Positions 22,226 to 26,206 of a DNA stretch of 26,206 nucleotides are shown in pieces. Under the pieces are notes generated by a model, which saw only the letters and a program-made list of their open reading frames with translations, was not told the DNA's origin and ran no database searches. Each line of letters begins with the position of its first letter. The stretch's first letter is position 1. A program made the translations under genes and the position numbers. The stretch covers positions 1 through 26,206 of IMG/VR virus record IMGVR_UViG_3300024518_001358; one strand, 5' to 3'. This DNA comes from a virus.

Positions 22226-22265
22226 CCTCAAGTTTATGCGGGAGCATCCATATTATGACTTAAGG
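22226..22265 (-). promoter_or_regulatory. Possible ribosome-site-masking hairpin
   Basis: On the leftward RNA CCUUAAG (22259-22265) can pair with CUUGAGG (22226-22232), which contains the ribosome site of the 22020 gene; the loop is 26 bases. The 5' arm lies inside a 28-codon frame whose stop is at 22234-22236, so a translating ribosome would open the pairing. Confidence 0.35.
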
Positions 22266-22320
22266 AGGTACTTCTATTACCGTTGTGGGTATAGAAAGTG
22301 TATAGTAGACACTCCCGCAT
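22234..22320 (-). CDS. 28-residue ORF, possible leader peptide
   Basis: An ATG three bases after the stop of the zinc-ribbon gene 22323-22487 opens a 28-codon frame (MRECLLYTFYTHNGNRSTSL...), ending 16 bases before the ATG of the 22020 gene. The ribosome site is weak. It has no recognisable domain. It fits the gap well and might act as a leader controlling the next gene, but a chance frame of this length is quite possible. Confidence 0.35.
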   Translation of the reverse strand: MRECLLYTFYTHNGNRSTSLSHNMDAPA

Positions 22321-22322
22321 GT

Positions 22323-22487
22323 TTATAACTCTTGGGGCATGAGTTCATACCCATCACATTTTTCAGAGTTCTCACACATTAATCCATATTCAACAATATC
22401 ATCTTTGCCATACTCTTGCCACACTAATTGCTCTTCACAATTAGGGCATTGTTTTTCTGATACTTCTCCACCAATTACATAATTCAT
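22323..22487 (-). CDS. 54-residue zinc-ribbon protein
   Basis: ATG overlapping the preceding stop by four bases (ATGA). The sequence carries CPNC (14-17) and C38 with C44 (CENSEKC), four ligands spaced like a zinc ribbon, in an acidic protein with VWQEYGKDDIVEYG between. Such tiny zinc-binding proteins are common in phage early regions and may bind nucleic acid or host enzymes. No specific target can be named. Confidence 0.65.
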   Translation of the reverse strand: MNYVIGGEVSEKQCPNCEEQLVWQEYGKDDIVEYGLMCENSEKCDGYELMPQEL

Positions 22488-22642
22488 TTCTTCTTCTCCT
22501 GTACTCTGAATTTATCACCAACAGTTATTACTGTTACCCAAACCTCGTCATGGTAGTAGCATAAGTACATACCAAGTGGATATATAGTAATAAGACTAGC
22601 CATTAACATAAGTATAAAAATAATAAAACCATTATCATCCAT
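22484..22642 (-). CDS. Small single-pass membrane protein
   Basis: I start at the ATG at 22642 (52 residues, MDDNGFIIFIL), four bases after AGGAGAG; the frame is open for 11 more codons without a ribosome site. A membrane helix covers about residues 5-28 (GFIIFILMLMASLITIYPLG), followed by a short polar domain (WVTVITVGDKFRVQEKKK). Function unknown. Confidence 0.65.
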   Translation of the reverse strand: MDDNGFIIFILMLMASLITIYPLGMYLCYYHDEVWVTVITVGDKFRVQEKKK

Positions 22643-22675
22643 ATTATCTCTCCTCGTTTTTTTTATATAAAACAA

Positions 22676-22987
22676 TCATATGAGCCTCGGGTTTTGCGTT
22701 AGGGTGGAGTCTAGAATCTCGCCCAAATCTCGGTTCTCTCCGAGAGGAGGCTCATATGCATAGGGAATGTGCGCGGTGTTTCTGCCAGTTCCGCACCAAG
22801 ATGGACTCTGCATTGACATGGACTGCATCTCCATTCCCCAAAATTTAAAAGGACTCAGCATTGGTGTTAATTCACTATCTACTATAAGGATAAAAATGAA
22901 TAAAACGAAAACATAGTAGATCGACCAAGTCCCTTTATTAATTCTTTTCATACTATTACAACGCTGATTCATTATAAATGTTCCCAT
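22676..22987 (-). CDS. Hypothetical membrane protein ending inside a structured element
   Basis: The ATG at 22987 follows the previous stop directly (TAAATG); MKRINK at 22951 is another start. Neither has a good ribosome site. The product has one membrane helix (about 22-36, SIYYVFVLFIFILIV), then a Met/Ser-rich part (WGMEMQSMSMQSPSWCG) and a tail encoded within the inverted-repeat element at 22677-22758. The second half is clearly more GC-rich than the flanking genes. Either the gene runs into an RNA element or the open frame there is accidental. Confidence 0.5.
   Translation of the reverse strand: MGTFIMNQRCNSMKRINKGTWSIYYVFVLFIFILIVDSELTPMLSPFKFWGMEMQSMSMQSPSWCGTGRNTAHIPYAYEPPLGENRDLGEILDSTLTQNPRLI
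22677..22758. repeat. Perfect 12-bp inverted repeat enclosing two inner stem-loops
   Basis: CATATGAGCCTC (22677-22688) and GAGGCTCATATG (22747-22758) are exact reverse complements 58 bases apart. On the leftward RNA the inside can form CTCGG/CCGAG with a 6-base loop, and a GGGCGAG/CTC..CCC arm with an internal bulge. The whole would be a branched three-arm structure, GC-rich within AT-rich DNA. A run TTGTTTTAT follows on the leftward strand. It was tested as a tRNA and does not fit. Confidence 0.6.
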
Positions 22988-23485
22988 TTATTTTATAATA
23001 TTTGTTACGGTCATTAATGGTTTATGTTCACACCGACGACAAACCATGCGTGTATCTTTCCGCTCTGTCTTTGATGCAAAGCCACATTCTAGGCATTCCA
23101 GTTTAAACATTGTTATTTTACTTACCTGCTCTGCCTGTACATCGTCCTTATTTTTAAAATCCCAGTTCTTTAGACACATCTTCCAGTTCTTGATCTTTGA
23201 CCTCCCGCGAAACCAACCCACCGATTCATAGTGAGCATAGAATAATTCTGCATTTGCTTTCGGGTCAACAATCTTCTTTTCTTTAAAATAATCCTCTACC
23301 ATCTTAATATCTTTAGGTTTTGCTCTGTATTTCCTTAGATTCTTAGGTTTTTTACCAAAATACTCGGGTGCTACTTTATATAATTCATCCTCCTCATCTC
23401 CAGAACGAATGAACCAAGTAGTCCATTGCGATTCATCTATATCTGGAAAGCTAATCATATATGGATATTTAATTACCTTATGCAT
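22988..23485 (-). CDS. Replication-type protein with C-terminal zinc ribbon
   Basis: 165 basic residues. A conserved-looking stretch FYAHYESVGWFRGRSKIKNW (82-101) followed by KNWDF resembles the C-terminal motif of phage replication-initiation and DnaD/O-like proteins (Y-x-x-x-G-W ... K-x-W-K). Near the end are Cys131, Cys134, Cys149 and Cys152 (CLEC ... CRRC), a zinc ribbon. Together they suggest a DNA-binding protein for replication or transcription control. It has no ATPase motif, so it is not a helicase. ATG lies two bases after the previous stop. Confidence 0.72.
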   Translation of the reverse strand: MHKVIKYPYMISFPDIDESQWTTWFIRSGDEEDELYKVAPEYFGKKPKNLRKYRAKPKDIKMVEDYFKEKKIVDPKANAELFYAHYESVGWFRGRSKIKNWKMCLKNWDFKNKDDVQAEQVSKITMFKLECLECGFASKTERKDTRMVCRRCEHKPLMTVTNIIK

Positions 23486-23486
23486 T

Positions 23487-23663
23487 TTATTTTTTATCCT
23501 TCTTTAATTGATCGCGACTCCATTCACACCACCATCCATTACCATTTTCAGCAAAAAACTTTGTTCTATCTTTTACATATTGGATGTCTCTGCATGGGTT
23601 ATTACCACCCTTATATTTCCATTCTGTTTTATTTTGCCAATCGTATATTTTATAACGCTCCAT
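23487..23663 (-). CDS. 58-residue Trp-rich small protein
   Basis: ATG shares one base with the preceding stop (TGATG). The product has five Trp and two Cys (DWQNKTEWKYKGGNNPC, NGNGWWCEWSRD) and a Lys-rich end. Alternating aromatic residues suggest a small beta-rich fold. No family recognised. The start-stop coupling and in-frame composition support a real gene. Confidence 0.6.
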   Translation of the reverse strand: MERYKIYDWQNKTEWKYKGGNNPCRDIQYVKDRTKFFAENGNGWWCEWSRDQLKKDKK

Positions 23664-23830
23664 CACTTTACCTCTTTTGTTTTTTTTATTTGCCTTCTTA
23701 TCAGTTTGTATTTTTCCTGTAACGCCATCTTTTTATCTTTATTCTCTTCCCTTGTTTCTAGGTGCGAATACATTTCAATACCGTTTAAACTTTTTCTATT
23801 TATAAAATCAATAAATTCAGTTGCTCTCAT
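23663..23830 (-). CDS. 55-residue basic helical small protein
   Basis: ATGA overlap with the preceding gene, TGATG link to the next. The sequence is a mostly helical, Lys/Glu/Arg-rich protein (MYSHLETREENKDKKMALQE, then KYKLIRRQIKKTKE). No motif recognised. Translation is probably coupled to its neighbours. Confidence 0.6.
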   Translation of the reverse strand: MRATEFIDFINRKSLNGIEMYSHLETREENKDKKMALQEKYKLIRRQIKKTKEVK

Positions 23831-24000
23831 TTGTGTCCTTTATTTTCATTAAAATGTCTCATCATATATTCATAAACGTCTAATGTTTTATTTGTATCTA
23901 GAGGGACTAATCTTCTTTTCTTTTTTTTAACTTTTCCGTACTCCACATTATAATAAGTACCATCCTTTATTTTCTGATGTATATTTCCTTTAGTCCTCAT
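23827..24000 (-). CDS. 57-residue basic small protein
   Basis: Overlaps its upstream neighbour by 11 bases and the downstream one by four (ATGA). It has a short beta-like start (GTYYNVEYGKV), then a strong basic cluster (KKKKRRLVPLD), and a helical C-terminus with His residues (YMMRHFNENKGHK). The basic cluster may contact nucleic acid. Function unknown. Confidence 0.58.
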   Translation of the reverse strand: MRTKGNIHQKIKDGTYYNVEYGKVKKKKRRLVPLDTNKTLDVYEYMMRHFNENKGHK

Positions 24001-24148
24001 TATTAATTATATCTTCCAATATTTCATCTGCTTTTTGTAAGTATTCCCTTACCACTGCTAACATTTTTCTATCTAATGACCTGTCTGTATTAATAGCCAG
24101 TATCTTATCTGCTAATGATACCAATACATCTTTTTTATCTTTATTCAT
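23990..24148 (-). CDS. 52-residue acidic/helical small protein
   Basis: ATG within the stop of the previous membrane peptide (ATGA). Entirely helical by composition (KDVLVSLADKILAINTDRSL, then VVREYLQKADEILEDI). No motif. Part of the chained small-gene run. Confidence 0.58.
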   Translation of the reverse strand: MNKDKKDVLVSLADKILAINTDRSLDRKMLAVVREYLQKADEILEDIINNED

Positions 24149-24261
24149 TTGCGAAATATAGTAGTAATTAAAAGATATAGTACAAATACTGCCACTGCTA
24201 GAAATAGCAATGATACAGAAAGAATCATTAGATTGCTTATCCAGTTAGCTATGGTAATCAC
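24145..24261 (-). CDS. 38-residue membrane peptide
   Basis: GTG start overlapping the stop of the WYL_2-like gene (GTGA) and ATGA overlap downstream. The product is nearly one long hydrophobic helix (ILSVSLLFLAVAVFVLYLLI) with Arg-Lys at its end, so a single-pass membrane peptide. Function unknown. The coupled ends argue for translation. Confidence 0.58.
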   Translation of the reverse strand: MITIANWISNLMILSVSLLFLAVAVFVLYLLITTIFRK

Positions 24262-24539
24262 GAGATTGCGTACTCCCTACCGTTCATTTTGATATACTTC
24301 AGAGTCTCTAGATTTACCATCCTGTATTCTCTTTTTTGCATATCAAATACCAGTACATAACTGTTGTCTAACTTATGGGCAAAGCTCTTTCTGTTGGTTG
24401 TTTTCCTTTTGGAATATACACCCAAACGAGCGACCATTGCGCGAAAAGACTTATCTTTCTTATAGAATCCGACGGAAAATATTCTTCCATTCGTATCCTT
24501 TATAAGTTCAATCGCTTTTGTTCTGTTTACTTTTATCAT
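24258..24539 (-). CDS. WYL_2/DUF2693-like small SH3-barrel protein
   Basis: 93 residues behind GGGAGAG. After a helix (NRTKAIELIKDTNG) comes FSVGFYKKDKSFRAMVARLG, then YVLVFDMQKREYRMVNLETL, and a closing KYIKMNG. F-x-K-x-D-x-x-x-R-x-M, then V-x-D-x-x-x-x-x-R-x-x-N/R-x-x-x-L, matches the small beta-barrel family WYL_2 (DUF2693) frequent in phages. Members are thought to bind ligands or nucleic acid, but no precise role is known. Confidence 0.75.
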   Translation of the reverse strand: MIKVNRTKAIELIKDTNGRIFSVGFYKKDKSFRAMVARLGVYSKRKTTNRKSFAHKLDNSYVLVFDMQKREYRMVNLETLKYIKMNGREYAIS

Positions 24540-24663
24540 TATCTCTCTCCCTTTTTTTCTTTTTATAATGCTTCTCTACCTGCTCATCTTCATAATGTTT
24601 ATCTGCATCATCCCAGTTGTTTAATTCTTTTAATTCTTGATAGTAATCCCCAGTTTTACTCAT
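24508..24663 (-). CDS. 51-residue charged small protein
   Basis: ATG shares one base with the preceding stop (TAATG). It extends 32 bases into the WYL_2-like gene. The product is very polar, with Asp/Glu/Tyr/Lys clusters (NWDDADKHYEDEQVEKHYKK) and a Lys/Arg-rich end. The long overlap weakens it, but without it 123 bases would be uncoded in a gapless region. Confidence 0.5.
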   Translation of the reverse strand: MSKTGDYYQELKELNNWDDADKHYEDEQVEKHYKKKKRERDNDKSKQNKSD

Positions 24664-24947
24664 TATCTAGCACCTCCATTAAAAGCATCAACTGCATACA
24701 TAATTGTATTTCTATCAATACTGTTATTACGTTCCAGTTCCTCATTTACATAACTAGCTATATATCTTGCTAATTCTATATCCATTTCTTCTCCTTCCAT
24801 TAATTGTTCTGCTAAGTCTGTTACTCCGCTTAGACAGAATGGACAGAAAGCAACTGGTAGCATACCTAGATCGCCAGTGATACCACCTTCTCCATCTAAG
24901 TCGAAGTCACCTTCACATATACTACAAATTTCTTTCTGCTCTTTCAT
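24663..24947 (-). CDS. Small Cys-pair (zinc-binding) protein
   Basis: 94 residues with AGGAG just before the ATG. CSIC (8-11) and CPFC (35-38) form two Cys pairs separated by a Gly/Asp-rich loop (DFDLDGEGGITGDLG), typical of a small zinc ribbon. The rest is an acidic helical domain (DIELARYIASYVNEELER). Function unknown; a nucleic-acid or partner-binding adaptor is plausible. Confidence 0.75.
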   Translation of the reverse strand: MKEQKEICSICEGDFDLDGEGGITGDLGMLPVAFCPFCLSGVTDLAEQLMEGEEMDIELARYIASYVNEELERNNSIDRNTIMYAVDAFNGGAR

Positions 24948-24948
24948 T

Positions 24949-25107
24949 TTATTCTCCTTTTACTTTTTTTATGTGGTTTTTGTATTTTTGAGCCTCTTTA
25001 TGATTAGTAGCCCAAAATGTTGTTCCATCTTCTAGTTCATATTTATTCATACCCTTATAGAATTTGAAACCAGTATCTACCATTGATTTCTTTTTATTCT
25101 CTTTCAT
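24949..25107 (-). CDS. 52-residue basic small protein
   Basis: AGGAG (25113-25117) lies five bases before the ATG, immediately after the hairpin at 25124-25144. The protein has a Lys-rich start, a beta-like centre (FYKGMNKYELEDGTTFWATN) and a Lys-rich helical end. No family recognised. Good ribosome site and fit in the gap support it. Confidence 0.65.
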   Translation of the reverse strand: MKENKKKSMVDTGFKFYKGMNKYELEDGTTFWATNHKEAQKYKNHIKKVKGE

Positions 25108-25123
25108 TTATTTCTCCTATATA

Positions 25124-25144
25124 GGGGGCGGAATAACCGCCCCC
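25124..25144. other. GC-rich perfect hairpin between leftward genes
   Basis: GGGGGCGG (25124-25131) and CCGCCCCC (25137-25144) form an 8-bp stem with loop AATAA. No U-run follows on either strand, so it is not a standard terminator. It shares one arm and flank with the terminator at 16201-16220, and lies just before a ribosome site, where it may protect or separate mRNA ends. Confidence 0.6.
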
Positions 25145-25156
25145 ATTATGGTTTAA

Positions 25157-25381
25157 CTATGCAACCTCATTTGGGTCTTCTAACCATTCAATCATTTCAC
25201 TATATCTATTTCGTATTACGTGATCTGTATATACTTTCACCATCTTACCACTAAAGTCTGCTCTTTCGCATTCATCTTCACATAGACCTTGCATTTTTAA
25301 CATTCTTTTTAACCACAGTATGACATCGTCTTTATTTTCAAAAACTACTTTATCATCTTTGTTTGTTTTTAGATTTATCAT
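25157..25381 (-). CDS. Hypothetical acidic small protein
   Basis: 74 residues with AGAAAGGA upstream. The start (INLKTNKDDKVVFENKDDVI) is followed by a helix with Cys-rich part (MQGLCEDECERADFSG) and a C-terminal helix. No family recognised. TAG stop lies 13 bases from the hairpin at 25124. Confidence 0.75.
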   Translation of the reverse strand: MINLKTNKDDKVVFENKDDVILWLKRMLKMQGLCEDECERADFSGKMVKVYTDHVIRNRYSEMIEWLEDPNEVA

Positions 25382-25475
25382 TTTATATCCTTTCTAAAAT
25401 TTCAAGGTTTCAAGCGCCATGCTTGTAATGGTTTAATGTTTTCAAATCGAAAAAGTTCCATTACCGACGAGAAAT
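25382..25475 (-). promoter_or_regulatory. 94-base gap with inverted repeats, possible leader
   Basis: It contains a small hairpin CAAGC/GCTTG (25411-25425) and a 7-bp pair GTAATGG/CCATTAC (25425-25431 with 25458-25464) 26 bases apart. No clear promoter or U-run was found. It may hold a transcription start for the downstream genes, since such gaps are rare here. Confidence 0.35.
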
Positions 25476-25748
25476 TTATTTTTCATTTTTTTTCATTATC
25501 TGTTTTTTTTTCATTTGTTTAAGTCCTTCGTTAAAACCATTACCCATCAACCGATTATGCATCCTGCTTTGAAACATACGATTTAAATCTGATTTTACAG
25601 ATCCCATTTTTAGTATATCACTGGCTATTTCTTTTGTTACGGCATCAAACACATTTCGTGTATTAACAGTAATGCACGTAAAACCATTTTTACTACTAAC
25701 ATTAACATCATCATCAGTCATTATTTCTATTGTATTATTATGATCCAT
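25476..25748 (-). CDS. Hypothetical small protein with basic C-terminus
   Basis: 90 residues behind AAGGAG. The first part is acidic and beta-like (TIEIMTDDDVNVSSKNG, FTCITVNTRNV), the second helical (FDAVTKEIASDILKMG), and the end a Met/Lys/Arg/Asn-rich tail (MKKKQIMKKNEK). No family recognised. The basic tail could contact nucleic acid. Confidence 0.75.
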   Translation of the reverse strand: MDHNNTIEIMTDDDVNVSSKNGFTCITVNTRNVFDAVTKEIASDILKMGSVKSDLNRMFQSRMHNRLMGNGFNEGLKQMKKKQIMKKNEK

Positions 25749-25759
25749 GTTTACTCTCC

Positions 25760-25969
25760 TTATTTATTTTCTATTACTCTTCTTATTTTCTCTCTGACTT
25801 CGTCAAAATCAGTACAAGAACAGTATGTATTTGTATTTATTGATATTTTCTTACCTTCATCTTCCATCTGCTGAGATAATTCATAATTACATATATGAAA
25901 TTCACTATCACGCAGTATTGCAATATCTTGCTCAATTTCCTCTAAGAATTCTTTTGTTACTTCTATCAT
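25760..25969 (-). CDS. Hypothetical small acidic protein
   Basis: 69 residues with AGGAGAG before the ATG. Helix at the start (KEFLEEIEQDIAILRDSE), then three Cys (HICNYE, TYCSCTDF) and a C-terminal helix (DEVREKIRRVIENK). The three Cys do not make a full zinc site in one chain. No family recognised. Confidence 0.75.
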   Translation of the reverse strand: MIEVTKEFLEEIEQDIAILRDSEFHICNYELSQQMEDEGKKISINTNTYCSCTDFDEVREKIRRVIENK

Positions 25970-25978
25970 TTTACTCTC

Positions 25979-26206
25979 CTATCTTAATGTTGGCATTACA
26001 CCTTCTTTATTTGACATAAATAATGCACCACCATCGTTACCTTCATCATCTCTAGACGGATACACCCAAAATGTTTTGTTGCCCTTTTTTAGAAGTAAAC
26101 AAACTGGTTGTTCATACCAACCCATTTCTTCAGTTTCTTTTTTGGACATATATTCCACGTTAACAATTTGTGCGCCTAATAATATATCTCTTCCTTTTTC
26201 GTTCCA
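25979..26206 (-). CDS. Conserved small phage protein (5' end outside window)
   Basis: The frame is open to the right edge, so the start is missing; 75 residues are visible. It reads GRDILLGAQIVNVEYMSKKE, GWYEQPVCLLLKKGNKTFWV, then SRDDEGNDGGALFMSNKEG and MPTLR. From memory, small phage and bacterial proteins with V-x-Y-M-x-x-x-E, GW-x-x-x-P and D-D/E-G-N-D-G-G-A-L belong to a widespread conserved family of unknown function. The two in-frame ATG codons visible are internal because the upstream sequence also matches the family. Confidence 0.72.
   Translation of the reverse strand, partial: WNEKGRDILLGAQIVNVEYMSKKETEEMGWYEQPVCLLLKKGNKTFWVYPSRDDEGNDGGALFMSNKEGVMPTLR

Noticed and set aside
22677-22758. 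tRNA or suppressor-tRNA candidate (7-bp acceptor-like stem, a CTA in a loop on the leftward strand)
   Set aside because: No proper T-arm, the D-arm-like stem lacks the expected GG loop, the middle loop has eight bases, and extra bases separate the arms from the acceptor stem. The outer stem of 12 bp is too long.

Overview
This window looks like part of the genome of an AT-rich tailed bacteriophage, probably marine and probably short-tailed (podovirus-like). The evidence is a tail-fibre protein with a self-cleaving S74 chaperone, three consecutive large Gly/Ala-rich or helical proteins resembling an ejection-protein set, and a dense arm of tiny early-type genes with nucleases. Genes are almost gapless, and many stop and start codons overlap by 1 or 4 bases (TAATG, ATGA, GTGA, TAGTG). 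No terminase, portal, capsid, polymerase or integrase gene lies inside the window, so neither the family nor the lifestyle can be fixed.

The layout is two convergent blocks. Bases 1-16193 read rightward and look late and structural. They start with the 3' part of a long fibre gene that runs off the left edge. Next come small accessory and membrane genes (2862-5506), including two very short membrane peptides of 33 and 51 residues, and a lysozyme-like gene starting at a TTG codon (5735-6202). Then come a large beta-rich virion protein (6202-8847), a C1q-like adhesion or decoration protein (8847-9563), and three proteins of 573, 401 and 1224 residues that I read as internal or ejection proteins.

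Bases 16234-26206 read leftward and look like early or middle functions. Recognisable members are a Cas4-like iron-sulphur PD-(D/E)XK nuclease (20551-21291), two other nuclease-like proteins (16632-17105 and 17920-18246), a DUF669-like protein (18988-19446), a short MazG-like protein, a WYL_2-like small barrel, a replication-type protein with a zinc ribbon, and a possible histone-fold protein (21284-21520). The other leftward genes are small proteins of unknown function, several with zinc-ribbon cysteine pairs. At the right end, seven genes of 38-58 residues were recovered by reading start/stop overlaps.

The blocks meet at a GC-rich hairpin with a U-tract on the leftward strand (16195-16220). 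Other candidate RNA structures in the leftward arm are at 17475-17521 (bidirectional terminator), 17860-17921, 21546-21584, 22226-22265 (possible ribosome-site-masking hairpin with a leader ORF), 22677-22758 (a perfect 12-bp inverted repeat closing a branched element) and 25124-25144 (a hairpin sharing an arm and flank with the one at 16201). No stretch of more than 300 bases lacks a gene. The longest gaps are 17448-17590, 21521-21621, 25382-25475 and 16552-16631, each described below.
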